A stretch of DNA of 40,051 nt from Puniceicoccus vermicola (GTDB lineage: Bacteria; Verrucomicrobiota; Verrucomicrobiia; Opitutales; Puniceicoccaceae), in contig NZ_JACHVA010000133.1 of the NCBI RefSeq assembly GCF_014230055.1, forward strand, positions 1-40,051. The letters are read 5' to 3'. Both the position numbers and the translations under genes were made by a program. How positions within the stretch are numbered: the stretch's first letter is position 1; every line of letters starts with the position of its first letter. A model generated the notes under the pieces. The model was given only the letters and a program-made list of their open reading frames with translations. It did no database searches and had not been told where the DNA came from. Shown one piece after another: positions 8,259 through 16,723 of this stretch.

Positions 8259-9203
8259 ATGACGACGCAGCTCCCCCGACTGGATCCCGAATGGCTGACC
8301 ACCTTCCTTGCCATCTCCGAGCACGGCGGGGTTTTGGCCGCCTCACGGGCTCTGCACCTTTCTCAACCTGCTCTTTCCGCCAGGATTCAACGACTGGAGG
8401 ATGCGGTCGGCCAGAGCCTCTTTCACCGCACCAGCCAAGGGATGACCCTCACGGATGCCGGAAAACGGCTTCTACCCGTAGCCCGGAAGCTCCCGACTCT
8501 CCTTCGTGAAGCGCTGGAGACCGTCGACCCCGAAAACACCCTACCGCAAACGGCGCCCCTTCGGCTCTCTGCCAGCTCAACCCTCTCCGATTTTGTCTTC
8601 CCCACCCTGATCGCCGAATACGCACGCACCCACGCGATCGCCGGCGTGGAACTGCGCTCAGGCAATACGGATGAAGTTTTGGCCGCGGTCCGGAGTGGTC
8701 GAGTCAACCTTGGCGCAGTGGAGGGACTCACCCGCGCGGCCGGACTCCACCTCGAGCCATTTCTCCACGACGAGATCGTTCCCGTCTATTCGCCCGAACA
8801 CTTATCCAGTGAACTGATTCCCACGGTATCCAAAGCGGTCTCTCTTGAGACGTTACGCCAGCTCCCTTTGCTTTGGAGAGAGTACGGATCAGGGACCCGG
8901 CGGGTCATTGAGGATACCCTGAGCCATTCCGGAATCCGCATCCAAACCTTGAAGCCGCAATATGTTTTCGGGAGCACGATGGCTCTCAAGAACGCAGCGC
9001 TGGCGGGCCTGGGCATCGCATTTCTCCCGCGGCGGATTCTGCAACAGGAGCTCGCCTTGCACCGACTTTCCATCATGAACACCAAGGGCCTGGAGATTCG
9101 ACGAACGTTCAGCTGGGTTCTCCCCTCCGGAGATCTTCCACCAGAGCTGCATTCGTTCTATCAGTGGGTTCTCGCCCACTTCCACCAAGACGCCAATGTC
9201 TGA
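8259..9203 (+). CDS. LysR-family transcriptional regulator (YeiE-like)
   Basis: This 314-residue regulator has a winged HTH at about 10-68: WLTTFLAISEHGGVLAASRALHLSQPALSARIQRLEDAVGQSLFHRT, shown here in overlapping parts (GGVLAASRALHLSQPALS; RIQRLEDAVGQSLFHRT). A linker helix and a two-lobed substrate-binding domain of about 200 residues follow, containing RLSASSTLSDFVFP and AALAGLGIAFLPRR. LysR proteins bind as tetramers and respond to small-molecule co-inducers. The divergent YeiH-type gene suggests it controls sulfur-related or anion transport, as YeiE does in enterobacteria. That assignment comes from context, not from a specific residue. It is followed by a hairpin-rich intergenic region. 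Confidence 0.9.
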   Translation: MTTQLPRLDPEWLTTFLAISEHGGVLAASRALHLSQPALSARIQRLEDAVGQSLFHRTSQGMTLTDAGKRLLPVARKLPTLLREALETVDPENTLPQTAPLRLSASSTLSDFVFPTLIAEYARTHAIAGVELRSGNTDEVLAAVRSGRVNLGAVEGLTRAAGLHLEPFLHDEIVPVYSPEHLSSELIPTVSKAVSLETLRQLPLLWREYGSGTRRVIEDTLSHSGIRIQTLKPQYVFGSTMALKNAALAGLGIAFLPRRILQQELALHRLSIMNTKGLEIRRTFSWVLPSGDLPPELHSFYQWVLAHFHQDANV

Positions 9204-9282
9204 GGGGCTGCAACCATACGCCCAAGCGAAGGCCCCCTCTCCCGAATGGCACTAGTTTAAGAGGTTGTATGGAATCGGAACC

Positions 9283-9408
9283 TCCCCACCCCCGACATAG
9301 TCGGGGGTCGCACCCTCCTACTCGTAGGAGGGGAGTCAGAAAATTACAAAAAGACTCCTCCCCTGCTACAGGGGAGGGGGACCGTCGCCAGACGGTGGAG
9401 AGGTTCCT
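9283..9408. repeat. Inverted pair of two-hairpin REP-like units
   Basis: Two units of about 55 bp face each other. The right unit (about 9354-9408, plus strand) reads GACTCC, hairpin CTCCCCTG-CTA-CAGGGGAG, hairpin ACCGTC-GCCA-GACGGT, then GGAGAGGTTCC. The left unit (about 9283-9338) has the same layout on the minus strand, with different stem sequences: CCCCCGA...TCGGGGG and CCTCCTAC...GTAGGAGG. Stem lengths and the flanking GACTCC and GGTTCC tags are kept while stem sequences vary, which suggests selection on structure. Related units occur at 34197-34370. Confidence 0.75.
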
Positions 9409-9734
9409 CTTCAAAAGTCGCGAACATCAAAATTTTCCCGCTAAACCCCTTAAAATAGTGTCATTCGGCCCCCTCTCCCCCCGGCAAAGACCTCCAGAAT
9501 GAAGAGCCTCAAAAAGATTTAATTATGGGCAGCGGAAAGCGCTCCCTTAAATGATCGCGGGCAGGTTCAATCTGAGAACCTCATCCTTTGGAAGGATGAG
9601 AGAGCCAAAACAGAAAATGGAACTATCTGCGGAAATCATCTTTATTCGATTCTAGAAAATACTATGAAACCTATTTTCGGAAATTTTCCTCTTTTTCGAT
9701 CAGCCGATAATCGGATTTGATCAGCCGAACGACC
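9409..9734. other. Intergenic stretch without a recognised gene
   Basis: About 325 bases after the hairpin pair carry no supported gene. The region becomes AT-rich toward 9640-9715, which fits the promoter of the following gene pair. No clear -35/-10 pair or operator can be assigned by eye. Confidence 0.5.
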
Positions 9735-10316
9735 GTGAACCGTCTCCTACTATCCTTCTTTATCCTCTTGATCGCATCACAAGGCTTCGGCGAGAGCGAC
9801 GCCGACATCCTCGAGAATACCTCCGTCCTTCCCCCTGAGATTCCCGATCTGCTCACCCCGCACAAAGAGGAAATTCCGAGCACCTTCTCTCTCGTTGAGG
9901 ACGGAGAGATACTGGAAGTAATGGGCATGGATGAGAATCCGGGGTATATCACCAATCGATCGGAGACCTCGGCTCTGGCAGAACGCGGCGCTCTCTGCAG
10001 TTTCGCAGTCATTTATCAGGATGAAAAGGGAATCGCCCTCATCATCAACGGGATCTACTTCCGCGACAAAGAGGATTTCGAGCGATTCTGGAAGGACCAG
10101 GAGGAAAAAGATCTGCGCATCGTCGGGTTTCAGGGACCGGAACCCGATGGCTTTTGGCTCGTGCTCCTAGGCTGCGATCCCAAGCGGGAATATACTGAGG
10201 AAGAAGTGGAAACGATCAAAGGTGGGATGAAGCTCTACGAGAAACGATTGGAGCTTACTCAGCTCTTCAACACCTTCACTCTGAAACCGAAGCAGATCAA
10301 CTCTCCTGAAGAGTAA
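9735..10316 (+). CDS. Exported protein of unknown function
   Basis: I do not recognise a family. With GTG at 9735 the product has 193 residues and begins MNRLLLSFFILLIASQGFGESDAD, shown here only as far as needed: a short basic start, a hydrophobic core and a Gly-Phe-Gly cleavage region. A TTG at 9717 is the alternative start. The mature part is acidic and probably a compact alpha/beta fold (for example GIALIINGIYFRDKEDFERF), with a charged C-terminal helix. Only 26 bases separate it from the next gene, another exported protein, so the two probably form an operon. A periplasmic or outer-membrane role is inferred from the signal peptide alone. Confidence 0.6.
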   Translation: MNRLLLSFFILLIASQGFGESDADILENTSVLPPEIPDLLTPHKEEIPSTFSLVEDGEILEVMGMDENPGYITNRSETSALAERGALCSFAVIYQDEKGIALIINGIYFRDKEDFERFWKDQEEKDLRIVGFQGPEPDGFWLVLLGCDPKREYTEEEVETIKGGMKLYEKRLELTQLFNTFTLKPKQINSPEE

Positions 10317-10342
10317 GGAAGGATCCTCTAGTAGGACGATTC

Positions 10343-11446
10343 ATGATCGGGGCCGACTTCCAGCGAGAGAATCTTTCGTGCGCGATCGTGCAGGTATGTC
10401 GAATCAGAAGGCTCTTCCTGATCCTCGTTCTGATCGGATGGGCGAGTCACGCCAGCGCTCAGATTGTCGACGAAAGCTCCGGACGCCCGGTTCCAACATA
10501 TGAAATTGAAGCTCCCGAAAACGACAAGGTAGACGAATTCCACGAAATGGTTTCCGAGCAGGTCGAATCCGTGGCCGAGGGCCTCGACCATTACCTTGAT
10601 AACCTGATCGCCCCGGACCGCGAGGAGCGCTCAGCGATATTCGACAGTTATTTTGGCGATCGACGATTGAAGGCGGACGAGGAAGGCGAGAGCTACATCG
10701 CGATCGCTCCGCAGATCGAGTTTATCGATGGTCAATCGGTCGATACCGGCGTCGATTTCAAAGCGAAGATCGATCTGCCCAAAACGCAAAATCGTCTGAA
10801 ACTGATTGTCGACAATGTTCAGGAGGACAGCGAGCCGTTGACAGGGTTTAGCCGCTCAGAACTCCGTCAGGTTCCTGGGGCGGACGAGAGCGGCAATGCC
10901 TCTCTCCGATTTGCTCTCATCGACCTCATGAACTTCGACTTGGATTTCGACGCCGGTCTAGACCTCAAGCCGGAGCCCGTGCCGAAGTTCAAGTTACGGG
11001 GCCGCATGAGCTGGGAAGGAGAAGCCTGGCGCTTTCGCATCTCCCAATACCTGACCTACGAAGCCGATGACGGTTTTGGCGAAAAGAGCTCGATGGACAT
11101 GAGACGCTACATCGGAGACGCCTCTTGGGCAGAAGTGGACTTGGCCGTGGTCCGTTCTGAGACAAGCGCAGGTTTTGAATTCGGACAGGCGCTGAGCCTC
11201 TACCACCGGATTACCAACCGTCGAACGATTGGCTTCCGCACGGCAGTCTACTCTCAGACTGAGCCCTGGGCCCGTGTTGAAGCGGTACTCGTTCGACTCC
11301 CCTACCGACAGCAGATTTGGAAAGAATGGATGTATCTCAAGGTGGAGCCGGGAATCGATTTTAAGCGGGAACGAAATTTCAATCCCGACCCGCGAATCCT
11401 CTTCGAACTCGAATTTCTATTCGGCGAGCGCCTGAAAAAACTTTGA
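10343..11446 (+). CDS. Predicted outer-membrane beta-barrel protein of unknown function
   Basis: This 367-residue protein has a signal sequence RRLFLILVLIGWASHASA, followed by an acidic region and a helical stretch (about 55-90). The C-terminal 230 residues read as amphipathic strands, for example RGRMSWEGEAWRFRISQYL, FEFGQALSLYHRITNRRTIG and LFELEFLFGERLKKL. Similar conserved hypothetical proteins with a -LF(R/E)LE-LFG- ending are known in marine Gammaproteobacteria; I recall no function. ATG 10343 is preceded by TAGGA at good spacing but gives a long n-region; GTG 10388 would give a tighter signal peptide. It follows the previous exported protein by 26 bases, so joint expression and a shared envelope role are likely. 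Confidence 0.65.
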   Translation: MIGADFQRENLSCAIVQVCRIRRLFLILVLIGWASHASAQIVDESSGRPVPTYEIEAPENDKVDEFHEMVSEQVESVAEGLDHYLDNLIAPDREERSAIFDSYFGDRRLKADEEGESYIAIAPQIEFIDGQSVDTGVDFKAKIDLPKTQNRLKLIVDNVQEDSEPLTGFSRSELRQVPGADESGNASLRFALIDLMNFDLDFDAGLDLKPEPVPKFKLRGRMSWEGEAWRFRISQYLTYEADDGFGEKSSMDMRRYIGDASWAEVDLAVVRSETSAGFEFGQALSLYHRITNRRTIGFRTAVYSQTEPWARVEAVLVRLPYRQQIWKEWMYLKVEPGIDFKRERNFNPDPRILFELEFLFGERLKKL

Positions 11447-11512
11447 CCTCTCGATTTCGGGGCATCAATTGGATTGCACCGTCCCGGGCGAAAATCCTAT
11501 CTTTCGCCCCCC

Positions 11513-12172
11513 ATGATGAAAGTAGTCCAATGCTGGGATGACGGAGTGAACGACGACATCCGTCTGATCGAAATTTTGCGGAAGCACGAGGCCAAGGCTT
11601 CTTTCAATCTCAATCCAGCGACTCACGGTGATGTGCGCGAGGGTTGGTTTAGCGAGAAATGGAATAAGAAGATTGATCGGCTAGCCCGGTCAGAGCTCGA
11701 GTCCGTTTATGAGGGGTTCACGATTGCCAATCACTCCATGAGCCACCCCTTCCCCCTAAAAATCCCTCTCGACGATTGGCGCCGGGAAGTCATCGACGCC
11801 CGCAAGATTCTCCAGGATTGGTTTCAGGATCCTATTCACGGCTTTGTCTATCCCTACGGCCATCATGATCCGGCCACGGCCGATGTCGTTCGAGAAGCCG
11901 GTCACGTCTACGCCCGGACCACATTAAACGCGACTCCCTGCTACCCTCCGGCTGATCCGATGATGTTTCACGCCGACTGCCACTTCCACCATCCGGAGTT
12001 CTGGGAACGCTACTCGGCCGCAAAGGCCTCTGATTGCGGCGTCTTTTATTTCTGGGGACACAGCTTCGAAATCTGCACCGAAGAACAGTGGCAGGAATTC
12101 GATAGTCAGATTGCGCGGATCACTCAGGATTCCGACGTAGTTTGGGCAGAGCTACCTGAACTGTTTCTGTAA
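11513..12172 (+). CDS. Polysaccharide deacetylase (NodB/CE4-like)
   Basis: This 219-residue protein has the NodB-homology motifs. The metal-binding and catalytic Asp pair is VVQCWDDGVND near the N-terminus. The zinc-binding H-x3-H is NHSMSHP at about 75-81. The third motif appears as FVYPYGHHDPAT. A late GHSFEI supplies a plausible catalytic His. CE4 enzymes remove acetyl groups from amino sugars or xylan. The protein has no signal peptide, unlike most secreted members, so it may act on intracellular oligosaccharides. ATG 11513 (or 11516) is preferred over 11474 because the motif region begins immediately. Its last 28 codons and about 100 bases downstream are repeated at 12360-12544. Confidence 0.85.
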   Translation: MMKVVQCWDDGVNDDIRLIEILRKHEAKASFNLNPATHGDVREGWFSEKWNKKIDRLARSELESVYEGFTIANHSMSHPFPLKIPLDDWRREVIDARKILQDWFQDPIHGFVYPYGHHDPATADVVREAGHVYARTTLNATPCYPPADPMMFHADCHFHHPEFWERYSAAKASDCGVFYFWGHSFEICTEEQWQEFDSQIARITQDSDVVWAELPELFL

Positions 12173-13014
12173 GGGGTGCCCAGGAGAAACGCGTCTGGAC
12201 TCGCACTGGGGAGAACTACGCAGGAGAGAACGCGGACGACGCTTGAGAGAGCTGGAAGCTCTCACTACTTTGAGAGAACCCTTGCTTTCTAGGGGGGGCG
12301 GTGACTTCAATGAGTCTTCTACTTTTGGGGATGAAGCCGCGAAATATGTCCCGAGCAATAGTGGCGGGAATTCGATAATCAGATTGCGCGGATCACTCAG
12401 GATCCCGGCGTCGTTTGGGCAGAGCTACCTGAACTGTTTCTGTAAGGGGCAGCCAGGTGTGACGCGTCTGAACTCGCGCTGGGGAGAGCTACGCAGGAGA
12501 GAATACGGACGACGCTTGAGAGAGCTGGAAGCTCTCACTACTTTATCCCGTTCCAACGTAGGGGAGTAGCTTCAGCTGCCCCCCCGCGGACGATCGGCTA
12601 TTCCCCTCATTTCAGTACCACTTGCAAAGTCGGAACCGGCCAGCTTCGCGCACGACACACGAGAGAGCCGCTCCTGCGTGAGAGAGCTGGAAGCTCTCAC
12701 TACTTTATCCCCGTTCCAACGTAGGGGAGTAGCTTCAGCTGCCCCCCCGCGGACGATCGGCTAATTCCCTCATTTCAGACGAGAGAGCCGCTCCTGCGTG
12801 AGAGAGCTGGAAGCTCTCACTACTTTATCCCCGTTCCAACGTAGGGGAGTAGCTTCAGCTGCCCCCCCGCGGAGGATCGGCTATTTTCCTCATTTCAGCA
12901 CCACTTGCAAAGTCGGAACCGGCCAGCTTCGCGCACGGCGCACGAGAGAGCCGCTCCTGCGTGAGAGAGCTGGAAGCTCTCACTACTTTGAATACATCCT
13001 AGGGTTTCGGCTCT
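12173..13014. repeat. Array of GAGAGCTGGAAGCTCTC hairpins
   Basis: The palindrome GAGAGCTGGAAGCTCTC followed by ACTACTTT occurs at about 12247, 12520, 12682, 12802 and 12965. The spacings are 273, 162, 120 and 163 bp. Between copies lies a second module, GGGGAGTAGCTTCAGCTGCCCCCCCGCGG, given here as its core AGTAGCTTCAGCTGCCCC, in three near-identical copies, plus a CCACTTGCAAAGTCGGAACC module that is missing from the 120-bp spacer. The array lies between convergent genes (deacetylase and SGNH hydrolase). Apart from the deacetylase fragment no coding sequence is supported. Confidence 0.75.
12360..12445 (+). pseudogene. Duplicated 3' end of the polysaccharide deacetylase gene
   Basis: These 86 bases repeat the last 28 codons of the upstream gene at an offset of 273 bp, with the reading frame and TAA stop intact. 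The encoded tail is WREFDNQIARITQDPGVVWAEL, shortened here to its middle: DNQIARITQDPGVVW versus DSQIARITQDSDVVW in the intact gene. Changes are few and the similarity continues past the stop to about 12544. No start or catalytic domain is attached, so this is a gene fragment left by tandem duplication or by recombination between paralogues. Confidence 0.75.
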
Positions 13015-14058
13015 CTAGGGAGCGGCAACTTCAGCGCTGACCGTGACAAACTCGGAGACCGTTTCCTTGGCAATTTCCTGAAGGGAGGTCTTTTGCTCTT
13101 CGGTCATGCCTTTGGGCGCAAAAGTCACAGTAGTTGGATCGATACCGAAGAAGAACTCATTCCAAATGAGTCCACCGAGATATTCACCATTCTGATTGGC
13201 GTGAAAACCATCATTTCCGACATACCACTCCCCTTCCTTATTCTTTCTCCAAAAGAAAACATTGTGAAGACTCTTGCTCTGGTCTGGAAGGTTGTCCTTA
13301 TCCTCGGGATAGACCAACGTTTTCACATCGATATCGGTCGCTTCATAATCCCAGACGGGTGATTCCTTGGCATTCTGAAAAGCCGTTCCCACCGGAATGA
13401 GCTTCAATCCATATTCCTCCGCAACCTGGGTATAAGCGGCATGGAGCTTTTCGTACATCTCTTTTGGATCGAGCCCCCAATCCGTATACCGATAACTATC
13501 GATGCTGTGCGGCCAAGTCTCGTGAATGACGATCTCGGCGTCCGGTGCATACTGATGGATGTAATCAATCAGCTTTTCCGCGTATGGATAGTAAGTCTCG
13601 ATCTTGTAGCTCTTGGTGCTGACCTGCTGGATGGTCACATAGTCCCAAATGCCGTCCTGCAACATTTCCTTCAGGGAAACGTTCTTCTGGATCGTTTTCC
13701 CATTCATGTTGTAAGAATACTTCTTCCCATCTTCGGGATTGGCTTCATGCGCTTCGGCCAATTTCACGTGTTTATCCAAAGGGCACCCGCCGATGTAGGC
13801 ATAAGCGACATCGGCCTCGACCGACGGCTCCGAAGCGACGATCTGAGGAAGGAACCGCATCGCATTGCGAGTAAAACTGTTCCCGACCCCGAGGATCCGG
13901 ATCTTTCCGTCATCCCCTTCGGCACTGACGGAAGATACGAGCACCGCCAGGAGAAGAACAGACGCGACCGCCGCACTCGAAGAACGGAACGAAACCTTCA
14001 CGAAAGGTCTGAGTAGGCGAAACAGAATGGAACAATCAGGAGAAGCGTTCGATGACAT
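13015..14058 (-). CDS. SGNH-type hydrolase, DUF4886-like, exported
   Basis: This 347-residue protein starts at the ATG at 14058, just before a long signal sequence (SSSAAVASVLLLAVLVSSVSA). The nucleophile block is ILGVGNSFTRNAM, placing the catalytic Ser in GNSF. Further blocks are YIGGCPLDKH, YVTIQQVS, VIHETWPHS and a C-terminal GNDGFHANQNGEYLGG holding the Asp-x-x-His pair. This order matches DUF4886/SGNH hydrolases often found in carbohydrate-utilisation loci, probably removing ester groups such as acetyl from polysaccharides. The exact substrate cannot be read. Its 3' end touches the repeat array, and it has its own upstream gap of 110 bases with no copy of the palindrome found at the neighbouring promoters. 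Confidence 0.8.
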   Translation of the reverse strand: MSSNASPDCSILFRLLRPFVKVSFRSSSAAVASVLLLAVLVSSVSAEGDDGKIRILGVGNSFTRNAMRFLPQIVASEPSVEADVAYAYIGGCPLDKHVKLAEAHEANPEDGKKYSYNMNGKTIQKNVSLKEMLQDGIWDYVTIQQVSTKSYKIETYYPYAEKLIDYIHQYAPDAEIVIHETWPHSIDSYRYTDWGLDPKEMYEKLHAAYTQVAEEYGLKLIPVGTAFQNAKESPVWDYEATDIDVKTLVYPEDKDNLPDQSKSLHNVFFWRKNKEGEWYVGNDGFHANQNGEYLGGLIWNEFFFGIDPTTVTFAPKGMTEEQKTSLQEIAKETVSEFVTVSAEVAAP

Positions 14059-14168
14059 AGGCCCCGCAGTTTTCACGGAACCGTCGAACCGGGCCAGAAA
14101 AATTTCCAGCAATGTCGGCTAAGAGAAGCTGCTAATTCGATCGATCAGATTCTCTGATGGCAGAAATT

Positions 14169-14188
14169 CGGAGGTTCTTCGGCCTCCG
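14169..14188 (-). terminator. Hairpin directly after the GH2 gene
   Basis: CGGAGG and CCTCCG form a 6-bp stem around an 8-base loop, beginning one base after the GH2 stop codon. On the minus strand it is followed by AATTTC, a weak U tract. It probably ends the pseudopilin-unknown-GH2 transcript. Confidence 0.5.
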
Positions 14189-16012
14189 TTATGCTTTCTC
14201 AGGAAAGGTTTCTTTCTGAGAAAACTCCCGAGTCACGACCTCAAAGACCGGCTTTTTTTCACCATTCGGTCCAACCAGCCCCTTTCGATTCCAACCCTTC
14301 TGGAACCCATTCGCCCGCAGAGTGCTCCGGAAATCCTTAAGGGCCCACGGAGTCCAACCGCTGAGCTCACGGCAGCGTCCGAAAAGCGCGATCTGCTCTT
14401 CGTAAATGGCTTTCTGACTATCCAGATTCCAAAGTTCGTCCTCTTTTCCCGAGACTCCGAGCGGTCCTGCCGCTCCAAATTCCGTCACGAAGAGAGGCTT
14501 ACTTCCCACGACAATATTCGCCTCGGGAAGTTCCTGCAGGGGGGGACTATACCAGCCCCCATATTCATTCAGGCCCACTACATCGACAAACTCGTAGATC
14601 GAGTGGTCGACTGATTCCACATCATAGGCTTTCCCAGAATAGGGAGCATTGAAGGCGGCCGTACTGGGAATTCCCGGATCCATTTTCTTAATTGCCCGAA
14701 AGGCTTGCCCCATCGTCGACTTGCGCCCCGGCCGATCCCAAGTCTCGTTGGCCAAGGCATGGCAGAGGATACAAGGATGCCCTCGGCTCCCCTCCACCAT
14801 CCGCACAGCCAGATCATAGATCAACCTCTTCGTCCTCTCATCTTTGTAAGTGATCTCCCAATAAACGGGAATCTCATCCCAAACGAGAAGCCCCCGCTCG
14901 TCACACTCCTCGAGCCATTGCTCGTCGTAAGGATAGTGAGCGAGACGCAGGAAATTGCAGCCCGTTTCCTGTGCCAAATCGATGAGTTTACGAATATCCC
15001 GCGGGCTGCGCGGTTTGCCTCCTTGCGCACCGAGCCTTTCTTCATGCAGTGCGATTCCTTTCAGATAGAAAGGTTTGCGGTTCACTCGTAGCTCCGTGCC
15101 CTCCCACTCTACCTGCTTAAACCCAATTTTTTGCGCAATTGAATCCATCACCTCGCCTCCTTTCAGGAGCGTCACCTGAGCCTGATACAGGCGTGGGGAG
15201 CCGGGCTCCCATAGTTCAACCGCGAGATCCTTCAACTTCAGCCGCATCCCGCGCTTGGTTACCTTCTTCTCACGAAAGAAACCAATTTCAGGAATCTCGA
15301 TCCTGAGCATGCACTCTGATAGGTCCTCCCCTCCGTCGATGAAAAGCGAACACTTACCCTCGACAGTCGCACCGGAGCGATTCATCTCCAAGATTTGGGT
15401 TTGATGATAGGAAGCCTCACGAATAAACGTCTGCGGGGTGGAGACCAACCGGACGGACCGAATCAGTCCGCCGTAATTAAACCAGTCGTAGCGCTCGGAG
15501 GGGATTCGATGCGCCAGGCGTCGGGCGTCCACTCGGATCACCAGCAAATTTTCTTCTTTCAGCTTCTCTGGATTGATTTCGAACGAAAGTGGCAGAAACG
15601 GCATCTCAGCAGAACCGATCGGCTCCCCATTCCACCAAACATCGACGGCGTAATTCACTCCATCCAGCCGAAGAAAGACTCGTCCCTCATTCTGCCAAGC
15701 TTCAAGCTCCTTAGCGGTCAGCTTCACCCGCTTGGCATACCAGCCGAATCCCTCAAATAAGAGATACTCCTTTTCCTGCGTATTCCAATCTCCGGGGACC
15801 GAGATCTCGGAAAAGGCATCTACGTCGTACTCGATGGCTCGGTTGTCGAGTTTGGGATTCAACCCTTCGAAAACGTTTCGGCTCCTCTTGAGGCCAAAGG
15901 CTCCCATATTATCCGCGAAAAATCCCCATTTACCATCCAGCGAATAGCTCGGCCGGTCATTCAATTGGAGGTAACCCGCGTCTTTGGCGGAATTGCGTTT
16001 TTTATCTTTCAT
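14189..16012 (-). CDS. Glycoside hydrolase family 2 (beta-glucuronidase-like), cytoplasmic
   Basis: This 607-residue protein has the three GH2 domains. A sugar-binding jelly roll spans about 20-200 (SVPGDWN, VFLRLDGVNYAVDVWWNG, DWFNYGGLIR). An immunoglobulin-like domain spans about 200-300, and the TIM barrel runs from about 300. The acid/base is E423 in ANETW and the nucleophile E511 in LFVTEFGAAG. The length and the LNEYGGWYS block recall beta-glucuronidases, but beta-galactosidase or another exo-activity is possible. There is no signal peptide, so it should act on imported oligosaccharides. It is the last gene of an operon: 6 bases after the secreted unknown, which follows the pseudopilin by 9 bases. 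Confidence 0.92.
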   Translation of the reverse strand: MKDKKRNSAKDAGYLQLNDRPSYSLDGKWGFFADNMGAFGLKRSRNVFEGLNPKLDNRAIEYDVDAFSEISVPGDWNTQEKEYLLFEGFGWYAKRVKLTAKELEAWQNEGRVFLRLDGVNYAVDVWWNGEPIGSAEMPFLPLSFEINPEKLKEENLLVIRVDARRLAHRIPSERYDWFNYGGLIRSVRLVSTPQTFIREASYHQTQILEMNRSGATVEGKCSLFIDGGEDLSECMLRIEIPEIGFFREKKVTKRGMRLKLKDLAVELWEPGSPRLYQAQVTLLKGGEVMDSIAQKIGFKQVEWEGTELRVNRKPFYLKGIALHEERLGAQGGKPRSPRDIRKLIDLAQETGCNFLRLAHYPYDEQWLEECDERGLLVWDEIPVYWEITYKDERTKRLIYDLAVRMVEGSRGHPCILCHALANETWDRPGRKSTMGQAFRAIKKMDPGIPSTAAFNAPYSGKAYDVESVDHSIYEFVDVVGLNEYGGWYSPPLQELPEANIVVGSKPLFVTEFGAAGPLGVSGKEDELWNLDSQKAIYEEQIALFGRCRELSGWTPWALKDFRSTLRANGFQKGWNRKGLVGPNGEKKPVFEVVTREFSQKETFPEKA

Positions 16013-16018
16013 CGAGAC

Positions 16019-16714
16019 CTAATAATAAACCTGCTTCACATCAATGCGGTCATCATCATCCAACTCCTTCGTGATGAAAACCAAAGCCGAGCGCCCTGAA
16101 CGGACAGACCAGGAAGAAGAGTACGCCACCTTCAAATCATCAGGTTTCTCACTCACCTGAATCGCCATAGCGATCCTCTGTCCACCCGATTCAGGAATGT
16201 CGGTCTGAATCGTGTTTTCATCGCGGGGTGAGATTTTGAACCGCTCTTCCCCGAACTTCACATACACGGGGTATTCGGAAAGATTGATGAAACGATACTG
16301 ATTACGCTCGGCTCCGTCGCGGGAAAAGGGAACCGGAAAGATGCGGTAGGATACGGAGTCATCGCTTGGGTTTTCTACGAAAATGAGCAACTGCTCTTCT
16401 CCCGAAGTCGGACGAAATACCGCCGCGGTCTGCTCGATCGGATTCCCGAGGTCATCCTGACCCAGCACTCGGTAAAACCGAATCGGAAACGTTCCCCGAT
16501 ATTCGTTTGCGATCGAGGGAGCTCCATTGGGAATACGAAGCGAGAATTCCTCCCCATCGACATTCCGATAGAAGAGATCGCCGATGTATCGACTCCAACT
16601 CATGGTCGTGAATTTAAAATTCCGGACCTCATCGGACTGAGCGTTCAGCGAAGGGATTGCTAGAGGTCCACCCGTCACGAGAAGAACCAAGAGGAAAAAA
16701 ATTGGACGCGTCAT
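16019..16714 (-). CDS. Secreted protein of unknown function, partner of the pseudopilin
   Basis: This 231-residue protein has a clear signal peptide (PIFFLLVLLVTGGPLAIPSLNAQ, cleaved after LNA). The mature part looks all-beta, with short strands such as FSLRIPNG, QLLIFVENPS, YRFINLSEYPVYVKFG and SALVFITKELDDDDR. I recognise no family. It sits between the giant pseudopilin-like gene (9 bases) and the GH2 gene (6 bases), so it is almost certainly co-transcribed and may be an accessory or surface subunit working with the pseudopilin. That role is inferred from gene order only. Confidence 0.65.
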   Translation of the reverse strand: MTRPIFFLLVLLVTGGPLAIPSLNAQSDEVRNFKFTTMSWSRYIGDLFYRNVDGEEFSLRIPNGAPSIANEYRGTFPIRFYRVLGQDDLGNPIEQTAAVFRPTSGEEQLLIFVENPSDDSVSYRIFPVPFSRDGAERNQYRFINLSEYPVYVKFGEERFKISPRDENTIQTDIPESGGQRIAMAIQVSEKPDDLKVAYSSSWSVRSGRSALVFITKELDDDDRIDVKQVYY

Positions 16715-16723
16715 AAGTGAAAT

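Noticed and set aside
13441-14016. 191-codon open frame opposite the SGNH hydrolase gene
   Set aside because: Antisense to a gene with clear motifs and a signal peptide; no domain of its own.
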